From positions 24,090 to 88,089 of the forward strand of contig NZ_JAPDDT010000022.1 of NCBI RefSeq assembly GCF_025950235.1: a stretch of 64,000 nucleotides of DNA, read 5' to 3'. The stretch comes from Luteolibacter arcticus (GTDB lineage: Bacteria; Verrucomicrobiota; Verrucomicrobiia; Verrucomicrobiales; Akkermansiaceae). The notes beneath the pieces are model-generated. The model saw only the letters and a list, made by a program, of their open reading frames with translations, did not search any database and was not told the origin of the DNA. A program made the position numbers and the translations under genes. Shown in pieces: positions 1-8,241 of this stretch. Within the stretch, counting starts at the first letter, position 1. The number at the start of each line of letters is the position of its first letter.

Positions 1-797
1 TTCGAGGTGCGGAAGTTTTCCTGGATGAAGTCTTTGTTGAACTGCTGCTGGTTCACATAGACGCCCCAGTTCTCGCCATTGATCACGACGCGCACGAGGT
101 TGACCTTCGGCGCGGCGATGTATTGTCGCGCGATGTGTGAATAGAGCACCGCGCTGAGGAAGCTGCCGTCGCCGTTGCTGTTGAGAAGATTGAGGGTCTT
201 GTATCCCTCCAGGCGTTGCTTCTTCTCGGTGAAGTCGATCGCGACATTGAGCGAGCGCTTCTTGCCGGCGGGCACCATCATGTAGCTCGACATGCCGCGG
301 AAGTGGATGCCGACGCCGGGATAGCTTTTGCCATCGACCGTCATGGTGGCGGGCACTTCGACATCGGTGCTGTGGAAGGCTTCGAGCTCGGCTTCCCAGT
401 CGGCGTTTTCGAAATCGAGGAAGATCGTCCGCAGGGTATTCGCGGCATAGAGGTCACCGGATGCCGGCTTTATGTCGGCGGGAGAAATGCGGGCGCCGGG
501 CGTGACTGGTGTCTCTTCTTCGCGCGGGCCGAAACCGCCGGGACCGCCGCGAAAACCACCCCGTGGTCCGCCGCGTTGTGGGCCCGGGTTTGCCTTGAGA
601 AATTTGCGGGCGGCGGCGCGCTCGTCCTTGTCGAGGCGCTGGTTGGAGTCCTTGTCGAATTGGTGGAGGACCTTGCGATCCTCTTGCATCATCGGACCGC
701 CGCGACCGGGGAATCCACCGGGCGGACCACCTTCGGGCGGTTGTTGGGCAAGCAGGGGAGAGAGAAGAGCGGCGGCGACGGAAAGGTGAAGTTTCAT
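1..797 (-). CDS. CotH-kinase family secreted protein, C-terminus off the left edge
   Basis: The frame is open from an ATG at 797 to the window edge, giving 265 complete codons with no stop, so the gene continues to the left. The N-terminus is a short signal peptide (about residues 1-16). A Gly/Pro/Arg-rich low-complexity stretch (about 20-95) follows and contains an EF-hand-like loop DKDSNQRLDKDE at 47-58, suggesting calcium binding. From about residue 120 the sequence matches the CotH kinase fold entry seen in PVC bacteria, with GIHFRGMSSYM, then KTLNLLNSNGDGSFL and NGENWGVYVNQQ. The best-known CotH proteins phosphorylate spore-coat proteins; in PVC bacteria they are large extracellular proteins of unknown substrate. 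The catalytic residues lie outside the window, so activity cannot be judged. Confidence 0.8.
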   Translation of the reverse strand, partial: MKLHLSVAAALLSPLLAQQPPEGGPPGGFPGRGGPMMQEDRKVLHQFDKDSNQRLDKDERAAARKFLKANPGPQRGGPRGGFRGGPGGFGPREEETPVTPGARISPADIKPASGDLYAANTLRTIFLDFENADWEAELEAFHSTDVEVPATMTVDGKSYPGVGIHFRGMSSYMMVPAGKKRSLNVAIDFTEKKQRLEGYKTLNLLNSNGDGSFLSAVLYSHIARQYIAAPKVNLVRVVINGENWGVYVNQQQFNKDFIQENFRTS

Positions 798-942
798 GAG
801 GCTTGGAATCGGCCTCGGAGGAGAGAGACGGGGGAGGAACACCGGGTGGTGGGAAAGGTTTCGAGAACAATGTGGTGCGCACTTGGAGGGTGCGGTTGCG
901 GAAGTACCGGAGGTTTCCGTCTGCCGCGAGAACGGCTTCGTG

Positions 943-961
943 CCGCACGCGGAGCGTGCGG
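943..961. repeat. Short perfect palindrome, REP-like
   Basis: CCGCACGC and GCGTGCGG form an 8-bp perfect stem around a GGA loop, flanked by GTG and ACCAC. It lies in the spacer between the CotH gene and the aminotransferase terminator and lacks a T-tract. It looks like an intergenic REP-type palindrome rather than a terminator. Confidence 0.5.
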
Positions 962-970
962 ACCACCATG

Positions 971-1004
971 AAAAAGCCCGGGTCCTTGCGGTCCCGGGCT
1001 TTTT
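971..1004. terminator. Intrinsic terminator of the aminotransferase gene, potentially bidirectional
   Basis: AAAAAGCCCGGG at 971-982 and CCCGGGCTTTTT at 993-1004 are perfect reverse complements around a 10-base loop. Read on the minus strand this is a GC-rich stem ending in a U-tract, 31 bases past the stop of the gene at 1035-2201. Its symmetry would let it also work on the plus strand. Confidence 0.85.
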
Positions 1005-1034
1005 GTTAGAGGCGCTTCCTTTCCGCGGTGCGAA

Positions 1035-2201
1035 TCAATGCTCGCGGCAGAATTGCTCGAAGCGGGTGAGGCCTTCGTTGAGCACGTCCAGCGTGGTGCA
1101 GTAGCTCATGCGGATGCCATCGTCGTAGCCGAAGGCGATGCCTGGAACGGCGGCCACCTTGTAGCGGCTCAGCAGCTTGTCGGTCAGGTTCATCGACTTC
1201 AGGCCGAGCTGGCCGGTGTAGATGAAGAAGTAGAAGGCACCCTTCGGCTCCACGACGCGGATATTGTGGATACCCTTGAGGCGCTGGAACATGAACTGGC
1301 GCTTCACGTCATACTCGTCGCGCAGGTCGCTGATGAAGGTCTGGTCGCCCTGCAGCGCGGCGATCGCGGCGTACTGGCAGAAGGTGGTGGCGTTGGAAAC
1401 CGTGTGGTTCTGGATCTTGTCGATCGCATCCGCGAGCGGCTTCGGTGCGGCGGTGTAGCCGAGGCGCCAGCCGGTCATCGAGTAGGCCTTCGAGAAGCCG
1501 TTGACGGTGATCGTCAGGTCGTAGAGTTCCTGGCTAAGCGAGGCGATCGAGACGTGCTTGTTGTCGCCATAGACGAGCTTTTCGTAGATCTCGTCGGAAA
1601 GGATCACGATGTCTTCCGAAAGGGCGACTTCGCCGATGTCGCGCAGTTCCTTCTCGGTGTAGATCGCGCCGGTCGGGTTGGAAGGTGAGTTGAGGATGAC
1701 CATCTTGGTGGCCGGGGTCATGGCGGCCTCGAATTGCTCGGCGGTCATCTTCCAGCCGTTGGACTCCTGGGTCTCGACGAGGACCGGCTTGCCGCCGGCG
1801 ATCTTCACCATTTCCGGGTAGCTGACCCAGTAAGGGGTGGGGATGATGACTTCATCGCCTTCCTCGACGACGGCGAGGATGGCATTGAAGCAGGCCATCT
1901 TGGCACCGGCGGTGACGCAGATTTGCTTCGGGTCGTAGGCCAGATCGTTGTCGGCGATGAGCTTGGCAGCGAGCGCGTCGCGCAGCTCCGGGATACCGCC
2001 GGACGGGGTGTACTTGGTCTTGCCCTGCTGGAGGGCGACGATGGCGGCAGCCTTGATATGCTCCGGGGTATCGACCTCGGGTTCGCCGCCGGCCAGTCCG
2101 TAGACTTCCTCGCCGCGGGCGAGCATGGCCTTGGCCTGGTTGGTGACGGCCAGGGTGAGGGAAGGGGTAACCTCTTGGATTCGGGATGAAATGCTGTCCA
2201 T
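1035..2201 (-). CDS. Pyridoxal-phosphate aspartate aminotransferase, class I
   Basis: 388 residues, the usual length of bacterial fold-type I aminotransferases of the AspB/AspC gamma type. The cofactor-binding pattern SNPTGAIYTEKEL is near residue 173, and the Schiff-base lysine is in NGFSKAYSMTGWRLGY near residue 236. The C-terminal PKGAFYFF and GIAFGYDDGIRMSYC segments are typical of enzymes that transfer the amino group between aspartate and 2-oxoglutarate in the cytoplasm. Substrate preference (aspartate, prephenate or alanine) cannot be fixed from sequence alone. It is transcribed alone and ends in a strong intrinsic terminator at 971-1004. The ATG at 2201 is well placed because the conserved N-terminal region starts immediately after it. 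Confidence 0.92.
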   Translation of the reverse strand: MDSISSRIQEVTPSLTLAVTNQAKAMLARGEEVYGLAGGEPEVDTPEHIKAAAIVALQQGKTKYTPSGGIPELRDALAAKLIADNDLAYDPKQICVTAGAKMACFNAILAVVEEGDEVIIPTPYWVSYPEMVKIAGGKPVLVETQESNGWKMTAEQFEAAMTPATKMVILNSPSNPTGAIYTEKELRDIGEVALSEDIVILSDEIYEKLVYGDNKHVSIASLSQELYDLTITVNGFSKAYSMTGWRLGYTAAPKPLADAIDKIQNHTVSNATTFCQYAAIAALQGDQTFISDLRDEYDVKRQFMFQRLKGIHNIRVVEPKGAFYFFIYTGQLGLKSMNLTDKLLSRYKVAAVPGIAFGYDDGIRMSYCTTLDVLNEGLTRFEQFCREH

Positions 2202-2537
2202 GGAAGCGCGCGGATGGTGTTTCTCGCCCGGTCGGGGCGGGCACGGAGTTTTCGCGCAGCCCCCGGTCGGAGCGGGCGGCTTTTCTGACGGGCGGGAGGC
2301 CCCGGCGCAAGTGAAATGGTCAGCGGTTGACGGTCAGGGGTCATTGGGAAACGACGGGTGACCACGGGCGGGTCTGCTTTTTTCCAAGTGCGGATCAGTA
2401 AGCTTAGATGGTTGATCATCAATTAGTAGAGCCGAACGTCGGTCTTTTCGGGGCCCGTGCTTGGGAAGATCATAGTCGTCCGTGCTGCCGCATCGTCCGT
2501 GAAGGATCGAATATGAATTTCCGTCCGTCGCCGGAGC
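2202..2537. other. Intergenic spacer, 336 bp, no gene seen
   Basis: This spacer lies between the divergently transcribed aminotransferase and the two-gene nucleotidyltransferase module, so it should hold both promoters. Around 2395-2440 it is locally AT-richer (TTGATCATCAATTAG), but I could not define a -35/-10 pair. The longer reading frames crossing it lack family signals. Confidence 0.5.
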
Positions 2538-2792
2538 ATGGTTGAAAAGACATGTCAGGCGTTCTACCCTCCAGCCGTGCAGCCCAGACCTGTCGTCAAC
2601 GTGGAGGAATTCATCGGCAAGACCGTGGGTCGCCGAATGCCTCCTTCCGGTGCGGGTCTTCAAAAAACGCTCAATCAAGTGATGGCGGGGCAACAGCGCG
2701 GCATCTGCCCCCGCGGTATTTTTCGTTTCAAAACCCACGAGGACGCGGACGCATGGATGACGAAGATGACGAGCCGCAAGAGGGCGAGCTAG
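2538..2792 (+). CDS. Small partner protein of nucleotidyltransferase module
   Basis: 84 residues. The C-terminal half (GICPRGIFRFKTHEDADAWM, then a Lys/Arg-rich tail) resembles small proteins commonly encoded just upstream of DUF6036/AbiEii-like nucleotidyltransferases, in which a conserved RGxxRFxxxEEADxWM stretch recurs. Its last 40 bases overlap the start of the next gene, so the two are probably translationally coupled. I infer a toxin-antitoxin-like or regulatory pair with this protein as the small partner. No DNA-binding motif is obvious. It could alternatively be an adaptor of unknown function. Confidence 0.65.
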   Translation: MVEKTCQAFYPPAVQPRPVVNVEEFIGKTVGRRMPPSGAGLQKTLNQVMAGQQRGICPRGIFRFKTHEDADAWMTKMTSRKRAS

Positions 2793-3265
2793 TTTCGCGT
2801 GCGCCCACCGAAGACGATCTGGTGTCCATGTGCCGTCTGCTGAACGCCATCGACGCACGCTATCTGATCGTCGGTGGTTTTGCCATCATGTATGCCGGAT
2901 ACGGCCGCACGACGGGGGATGTGGACCTGCTGCTCGACACCAGTTCCGAAAACGAAGCCAAGGTTTACCGTTGTCTGGAATCGCTTCCCGACAAGGCCGT
3001 GCTGCAGCTTCAGCCCGGCGAAGTGGAGAAATATACTGTCGTCCGCGTCGCCGATGAAATCGTGATCGATCTCATGAAGTCGGCTTCCGGGATCGACTAC
3101 GAAGAGGCCTCCAAAGAAGTGGTCATTCGGGCAGTCCAGGGGGTGCCGATTCCCTTCGCCTCTCCCCGCTTGCTCTGGCGCATGAAGCGCAGCACCCACC
3201 GCGAGAAGGATGCCGCTGACCTGATCTTCCTGCGGCAGCAGTATCCCGAAGTGACCGGCGACTAA
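2753..3265 (+). CDS. Minimal nucleotidyltransferase, DUF6036/AbiEii-like
   Basis: 170 residues from an ATG at 2753 that overlaps the upstream small gene. It shows the nucleotidyltransferase core: LIVGGFAIMYAGYGRTTGDVDLLL at about residues 27-50, where the GG and the DVD pair are the expected nucleotide- and metal-binding residues. The later EIVIDLM segment supplies the third acidic strand. It ends with KxxxHREKDAADLIFL, the helical tail found in AbiEii-like proteins. Known relatives transfer NMPs to proteins or tRNA, often as toxins. The frame continues upstream to 2552 but that extension is basic and repetitive, so I chose 2753. It ends 3 bp from convergent prmA. Confidence 0.78.
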   Translation: MDDEDDEPQEGELVSRAPTEDDLVSMCRLLNAIDARYLIVGGFAIMYAGYGRTTGDVDLLLDTSSENEAKVYRCLESLPDKAVLQLQPGEVEKYTVVRVADEIVIDLMKSASGIDYEEASKEVVIRAVQGVPIPFASPRLLWRMKRSTHREKDAADLIFLRQQYPEVTGD

Positions 3266-3268
3266 GGC

Positions 3269-4117
3269 TCAGGCCGTCAGGTCATTCATCCAGCCGCCGC
3301 GGGCGGTGACCCATTTGCCTTTTTTGATGACTTCGGGGAAGCCGAGGCCGTGGGAGGCGGCGGCGGTGAAGACGTCCCATGCCTGGCTGGCTAGAATCCC
3401 GGAGAGAACGATGTCGCCGCCGGGTTTGAGGGTCTTGATGATCACCGGGAAGGCTTGGATCAGAACGGTGGAGAAGATGTTGGCGAGGACGACGTCGTAT
3501 TTCTTGCGCGGCTTCCACTTCAGGATGTCGAGTTCCTTGACCTCAACGCCTTCCACGTGGTTGCGGGGGAAATTCCGCTCGGCGACGGCCAAGGCGAAGG
3601 GGTCGTAATCGCAGGCGAAGGTGTCGCCGGCCCCGAGCTTCTTCGCGGCGATGGCGAGCAGGCCGCTGCCCGTGCCGAGGTCGGCGCAGGACCATCCGGG
3701 GGGGCGGGATTTCGCGACGTCCACGAGGAAGCGCAGGCAGGTCGAGGTGGTGGCGTGATCGCCGGTGCCGAAGGCCATTTCGGGCGGGATGCTGATGACA
3801 TCGCGGCCGGGGAAATCCTTGGCGAGCTGCTTGAGATCCTTTGCCGTCGAGGCCTGGGTCACGATGAACTTGTCCCGGACCTTGAGCGGCGGCGGGACTT
3901 CCGGCGCGGCTTTTTTCCAATCCGCGGACAGCTTGCGGACCGAGCCGCCGAACTGCTTGGCGATGGCTTCCGCCTCCGATTTCGTGGCGCAGAAGACTTC
4001 CACGCGGACGGATTTGCCGCCCTTGATGATATGGAGCACGAAATTCGGATTGCCGTGGAAGCGATCTTCCCAGGCATCGAGCCACTTGGAGGCAGAGAGT
4101 TTCGACCAGACGAACAC
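3269..4117 (-). CDS. prmA: Ribosomal protein L11 methyltransferase
   Basis: 282 residues, matching the family length. The N-terminal half is the divergent substrate-binding domain. The SAM-binding Rossmann core begins with PPEMAFGTGDHATTSTCL, the PrmA hallmark (PGMAFGTGxHxTT), then motif I DLGTGSGLLAIAAKKLG near residue 143, an acidic residue in DYDPFAL, and the post-catalytic VVLANIFSTVLI, where most PrmA proteins have NILA. It trimethylates ribosomal protein L11 in the cytoplasm. It is divergent from the Gfo/Idh gene at 4221 with about 100 bp between starts, and convergent with the nucleotidyltransferase. Confidence 0.88.
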   Translation of the reverse strand: MFVWSKLSASKWLDAWEDRFHGNPNFVLHIIKGGKSVRVEVFCATKSEAEAIAKQFGGSVRKLSADWKKAAPEVPPPLKVRDKFIVTQASTAKDLKQLAKDFPGRDVISIPPEMAFGTGDHATTSTCLRFLVDVAKSRPPGWSCADLGTGSGLLAIAAKKLGAGDTFACDYDPFALAVAERNFPRNHVEGVEVKELDILKWKPRKKYDVVLANIFSTVLIQAFPVIIKTLKPGGDIVLSGILASQAWDVFTAAASHGLGFPEVIKKGKWVTARGGWMNDLTA

Positions 4118-4220
4118 GCCGCGGTTTTAAGCGCGGGCAAGAAAAGTCCCAACATCAATTTTGCGGACCGAAAGACGGCGTGAGTCCCGTGGGTATCCCG
4201 TCGAACGCGTTTTTCTAGCC

Positions 4221-5597
4221 ATGCCCTCGATCCATCGCCGCAAATTCCTCCAACAGTCCGGCCTCGGTGCCGGTGGTCTCCTGCTCGGTTTCCCCGCCAT
4301 CGTGCGCGGGCAGAATCTGAACAGCCGCATCAATGTCGCCTGCATCGGTGTCGGCGGGAAAGGGGACAGCGACGTCAATGACGCGGCCAAGTGCGGCGGC
4401 ACCATCGTGGGGTTGTGCGACGTGGACCGGCGCTCCCTCGACAAGAAAGCCGGCCAGTTTCCCGAGGCGAAGAAGTTCGCCGACTACCGCAAGATGCTCG
4501 CCGAGCTCGGCTCGTCGATTGACGCGGTGACGATCTCCGGACCCGACCACATGCACGGCCCGGCGGCGATGATGGCGATGGGGATGGGCAAGCACATCTA
4601 CTGCCAGAAGCCGCTGACCCAGACGGTCTTCGAGGCTCGCGAGCTGAAGCGCGTCGCTTCCGAAAAGAAACTGGCCACCCAGATGGGGAATCAAGGCAGC
4701 GCCGCCGACGGTCTGCGCCGGGCGGTGGAGGTCATCCAAGCCGGCGTGATCGGCGCACCGAAGGAATTGCACGTGTGGAGCAACCGGCCGGTCTGGCCGC
4801 AGGGGATGGACCGTCCGAAGGGGTCGAGCCCGGTGCCGGAGCATCTCGATTGGGACCTCTGGCTGGGCCCTGCGGCGGACCGGCCGTTTGTCGAGAATGC
4901 CTACCATGCCTTTGCTTGGCGCGGCTGGTCCGACTTCGGCACCGGTGCGCTCGGCGACATGGCCTGCCACACGGTGAACATGCCGTTCCGCGCGTTGAAG
5001 CTGGGCTTTCCGACCGTGGTCGAGTGCGAGATGGCGTCGCGCGTTTACTCGGAAACCTATCCGCTGACCTCGCGCATCCGCTTCGAATTCCCCGAGCGTG
5101 ATGGTCTGCCGCCGCTCAAGTTCTGGTGGTACGACGGCGCGCCTAACAGCGACTTCAAGCCGCTGCGCCCATACCCGAACATCGTGAAGGACGTGGTGGC
5201 CATGAACGGCAGCCTGCCGGCCAGCGGCTGCCTGATCATCGGGGACAAGGGAATCCTCTTTTCTCCCGATGACTACGGCTCGCAATTCTTCATTCAGCTC
5301 AAGGATGAAAAGACCTTCACCAAAGGCGATGACCATGAAGCTGTCAAAGCCGTGGCGCAGAGCATTCCCCGTTCGCCGGGGCACAATCAGGAGTGGTTCG
5401 ACATGATGAAGAACGGCACTCCGGCTTACTCGAATTTCGAGATCGCCGGCTACCTCACCGAAATCATCCTGCTCGGCTGCATCGCCCTGCGCGTTGGTGA
5501 AGGAGTGAAGATGGAATGGGACGGTCCCGGCATGCAGTCGAAGAACTGCCCGCAGGCGGCGCAATTCGTGAAGCGAACCAATCGCGCTGGCTGGTGA
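4221..5597 (+). CDS. Tat-exported Gfo/Idh/MocA family oxidoreductase
   Basis: 458 residues from the ATG at 4221. A twin-arginine signal HRRKFLQQSGLGAGGLLLG lies at residues 5-23, followed by a cleavable region ending near QNL. The mature protein starts with the Rossmann motif INVACIGVGGKGD. GLCDVDRRSLDKK binds the cofactor ribose, and ISGPDHMHGPAAMMAMGMGKHIYCQKPL is the EKP-type motif, with Gln in place of Glu. The C-terminal half has the DUF-type substrate domain common in Verrucomicrobia and Planctomycetes. These proteins reduce or epimerise sugars or derivatives, probably with bound cofactor in the periplasm. Its stop overlaps the GTG start of the dehydrogenase by the GTGA arrangement, so they form one operon. 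Exact substrate is unknown. Confidence 0.88.
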   Translation: MPSIHRRKFLQQSGLGAGGLLLGFPAIVRGQNLNSRINVACIGVGGKGDSDVNDAAKCGGTIVGLCDVDRRSLDKKAGQFPEAKKFADYRKMLAELGSSIDAVTISGPDHMHGPAAMMAMGMGKHIYCQKPLTQTVFEARELKRVASEKKLATQMGNQGSAADGLRRAVEVIQAGVIGAPKELHVWSNRPVWPQGMDRPKGSSPVPEHLDWDLWLGPAADRPFVENAYHAFAWRGWSDFGTGALGDMACHTVNMPFRALKLGFPTVVECEMASRVYSETYPLTSRIRFEFPERDGLPPLKFWWYDGAPNSDFKPLRPYPNIVKDVVAMNGSLPASGCLIIGDKGILFSPDDYGSQFFIQLKDEKTFTKGDDHEAVKAVAQSIPRSPGHNQEWFDMMKNGTPAYSNFEIAGYLTEIILLGCIALRVGEGVKMEWDGPGMQSKNCPQAAQFVKRTNRAGW

Positions 5598-7297
5598 GGC
5601 AATTCCTGCTCCCGCTTCTCGGCGCGCTGGCTTGCGGCCTGCTGGTGCCTGCCCTCGCGCAGGTGCCGGATGCTGGCGCGTATCGCCGCCACGCGCTGAG
5701 TCGTTCCGGCGATGCCTTGCGGGGTAAGGCGTTCTTCAATGACGAGCGGCTGCTCTGTGCCCATTGTCACTCGGTCGATGGCAGCTCGAGCAAGGCCGGT
5801 CCGGATCTCTTTGCGGCGGGCGATGCCTTTGGACGGCGCGACCTGATCGAGTCCGTTCTGAAGCCATCCGCCACGATTGCCCCGGGCTATGGTGCCGTGA
5901 TCGTGCAGACGAAGGCCGGAACTGCTTTCCAAGGAACGCTCAAGCAGAAGAATGACGAGGGAGTGCAGATCATGGGCGTGGATGGGAAGCTGGTGTCCAT
6001 CGCCGCCGCTGACATCAAGGAACAGTCGGGGCTAACCGTTTCGCTGATGCCGGAGGGGCTGCATGTCCAACTTACGACAGGGGAGTTCACCGACCTCATC
6101 GAATACCTGACCACCCTCAAGCAAGCCGAGGCCACGCTTGCAAGTGATCGCGGGATGCCGCTGGAGATTCCCGTGCTCGCAAAGCCGGTGACGGTCCGGC
6201 CTTTCTTCGCGAAGGAATTCAAACTGCCGCGTGGCCGGGCGGAGAGTGGTCTCACCTCGCTGCGCGCGATCCCAGGATCGCCGGGTGTGTTCATGCTGCT
6301 GCATCAGGGTGGCACGATTTGGCAGGTGACGAAGACGGCGACGGGAGAGGAGAGCGTGGTCTTCGCGAATCTTTCCGAGGTGGTCTTCAGCGAGCGGGGG
6401 CCGAATGGGCTGCTTGATGTGGCGTTTCACCCGAAGTTCCGGGAGAACCGGAGGTACTACCTTTTCTATCAGACGCTGGAAGAGGGCGAGGTCGTCACCC
6501 GGATCGTCGAGAAGAAGTTCGGTGCCGGTTCCAACGCGGACTCCGGCGAGCCGCCGCGCGTGATCTTGAAGATCGCCAGCGTTGCGGAGGATCACAGCGG
6601 CGGCTGCCTCGAATTCGGGCCGGATGGCTTTCTTTATCTGGTGATGGGTGACACCGGTCCGCACCACGATCCCAATGGCCATGCGCAGAATCTCGACCTC
6701 TTGTTAGGCAAGGTGATGCGCATCGACGTGGATCGGGAAGAAGACGGTCGCCCCTATGCGATCCCGCCGGACAATCCCTTCGTCGGCAAGTCCGGTGTGC
6801 GGCCGGAGATCTGGGCCTATGGATTCCGCAATCCCTGGCGCTTCAGCTTCGATCGTCGCACGGGCGACCTGTGGCTCGCCGATGTGGGGCAGGACCGGCT
6901 GGAGGAAGTGGCCATCGTTCGTCGCGGAGAGAACCATGGCTGGAACGTTTTCGAAGGTTTCGAGCCGTTCTCCAGCCAGTATCGAAAGGAGGATCGCACC
7001 TTCACGCGACCGGTGTTCGCCTACCGCCGGAAATTCGGCAACTCCATCACCGGAGGGCACGTCTATCGCGGCTCTGGCAACCCCTCGTTCCAAGGGGTCT
7101 ATGTCTTTGCCGACTACACCTCGAAGATCATCTTCGGCATCACATTGGAAAACGGCGTTTTGAAAACAGCGCGCCAGATCGGCGTCGCTCCCCAGCGGAT
7201 CGTTTCCTTTTGCGAAGACGAGGCGGGCGAACTTTACGTCGTCGGCTATGAAGGGATGATCAGCCGGATCGACTTTTCCGGTGCGCACTTCGAATGA
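5594..7297 (+). CDS. Haem-domain/PQQ-type glucose-sorbosone dehydrogenase fusion
   Basis: 567 residues starting at a GTG (5594) that overlaps the previous stop. An upstream ATG frame at 5516 exists but lies wholly inside the previous gene, and the GTG opens directly into a signal peptide (VRQFLLPLLGALACGLLVPALAQ region). A c-type haem motif CAHCH sits near residue 55. The following region to about 190 resembles the PVC-specific haem-binding domain (TIGR02603-like). From about 210 it is a glucose/sorbosone dehydrogenase beta-propeller: GPNGLLDVAFHPKF, DHSGGCLEFGPDGFLY, LLGKVMRIDVD, GFRNPWRFSFD and ENHGWNVFEG. I infer periplasmic sugar oxidation with electron transfer through the fused cytochrome, coupled to the Tat-exported neighbour. 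Confidence 0.87.
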   Translation: MRQFLLPLLGALACGLLVPALAQVPDAGAYRRHALSRSGDALRGKAFFNDERLLCAHCHSVDGSSSKAGPDLFAAGDAFGRRDLIESVLKPSATIAPGYGAVIVQTKAGTAFQGTLKQKNDEGVQIMGVDGKLVSIAAADIKEQSGLTVSLMPEGLHVQLTTGEFTDLIEYLTTLKQAEATLASDRGMPLEIPVLAKPVTVRPFFAKEFKLPRGRAESGLTSLRAIPGSPGVFMLLHQGGTIWQVTKTATGEESVVFANLSEVVFSERGPNGLLDVAFHPKFRENRRYYLFYQTLEEGEVVTRIVEKKFGAGSNADSGEPPRVILKIASVAEDHSGGCLEFGPDGFLYLVMGDTGPHHDPNGHAQNLDLLLGKVMRIDVDREEDGRPYAIPPDNPFVGKSGVRPEIWAYGFRNPWRFSFDRRTGDLWLADVGQDRLEEVAIVRRGENHGWNVFEGFEPFSSQYRKEDRTFTRPVFAYRRKFGNSITGGHVYRGSGNPSFQGVYVFADYTSKIIFGITLENGVLKTARQIGVAPQRIVSFCEDEAGELYVVGYEGMISRIDFSGAHFE

Positions 7298-7313
7298 CGC
7301 GAACCCACCCCTG

Positions 7314-8096
7314 ATGAAATCCCTCCTGCTCACCACCTTTGCGGCGCTCGCGCTTCTCGTTTCACCGGCCCACTCCGCGGAGCATGCGGAGGGGATGATG
7401 CGTGTGACCTTCAAGCTCTTCAACAAGGACTCCACCGCGACGTGCTTCCTGCTGCGCGATGGTGCGGACGTGTTTCTTGTCACCGCGGCCCACACCTTTG
7501 AAAAGGCAACGGGCGAATCATCGATACTGGTGCTGCGCGAGGCGGGGGAAGAGGCAACTTGGAAGCGCCAGGACAAGACGGTTGCCATTCGCGAAGGCGA
7601 CCGCCCATTGTGGACCAAGCATCCCCATCAGGACCTCGCGGTCATGCGGGTGGTCCTCGAATTGCCGGAGGATGCGACCTTGCCGATCGACGCGGTGAAG
7701 ACGGATGGCTTTCCGTGCTTCGGCGATCCCGTCATGCTGCTGACCTACCCGGCGCGGGTGGAGGCGAATGGCGCGGGCTTTCCGCTCGCGCGTCAGGCGG
7801 TGGTCGCGAGTTTCCCCGCGGAGACGATGGAGAAGCATCCCGAGTTCATCATCGATGCCACCGCGTGGGATGGCGACAGCGGTGGTCCGGTATTCATCGA
7901 TGCGGGGGAGGGGAAGCCTCAAGTCGTGGGGCTCGTGACCGCGCGGATCAACCACGTCGAGAACATCAAGAGCGAGCGCGAGACGCGGAAGATCGAAACA
8001 CCGATGGGCCTGAGCAAGGCGCTCGCCGCACCGCTGATCCTCGAGACGATCCGCCTGGCGAAAAATACGGTGGATGTCCCTGCTTCCGGGCGTTGA
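7314..8096 (+). CDS. Secreted trypsin-like serine protease
   Basis: 260 residues from the ATG at 7314, followed by a signal peptide (MKSLLLTTFAALALLVSPAHSA). The chymotrypsin-fold triad is visible: His in VTAAHTFEK (near residue 63), Asp in HPHQDLAVMRV (near 106), and Ser in DGDSGGPVF (near 190). No PDZ domain follows, unlike DegP. It is therefore a simple periplasmic or extracellular endopeptidase of the S1 family. It begins 17 bases after the dehydrogenase stop, so it is probably the third gene of that operon. The substrate is unknown. Confidence 0.85.
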   Translation: MKSLLLTTFAALALLVSPAHSAEHAEGMMRVTFKLFNKDSTATCFLLRDGADVFLVTAAHTFEKATGESSILVLREAGEEATWKRQDKTVAIREGDRPLWTKHPHQDLAVMRVVLELPEDATLPIDAVKTDGFPCFGDPVMLLTYPARVEANGAGFPLARQAVVASFPAETMEKHPEFIIDATAWDGDSGGPVFIDAGEGKPQVVGLVTARINHVENIKSERETRKIETPMGLSKALAAPLILETIRLAKNTVDVPASGR

Positions 8097-8159
8097 GAAG
8101 CTGCCTGAAAATCCCGTCGGAAGGGTGATCTCAAAGACCGGCCATTGAAGAACCAAAAG

Positions 8160-8205
8160 GGAGGGGCGGGATGCCCCTCCAACGGACTGGGGCAAGATGC
8201 CCCAG
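8160..8205. terminator. Two tandem hairpins between convergent genes
   Basis: Hairpin one (8160-8180) has an 8-bp stem GGAGGGGC/GCCCCTCC. Hairpin two (8187-8205) has a perfect 7-bp stem CTGGGGC/GCCCCAG around AAGAT and is followed by a T-tract at 8210-8214. The similar loops (GGGAT and AAGAT) suggest a duplicated REP-like unit that also terminates the plus-strand protease gene. Confidence 0.65.
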
Positions 8206-8241
8206 CTACTTTTTCAGAGGCTTCGAGAGGGGCTGGCCGCC

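Noticed and set aside
216..971. A long plus-strand frame over the CotH gene
   Set aside because: It is antisense to a gene with clear signal and domain sequence; its composition is that of a shadow frame.
2334..2858. A 174-codon minus-strand frame across the nucleotidyltransferase module start
   Set aside because: Basic, repetitive protein without motif; both plus-strand genes there have better support.
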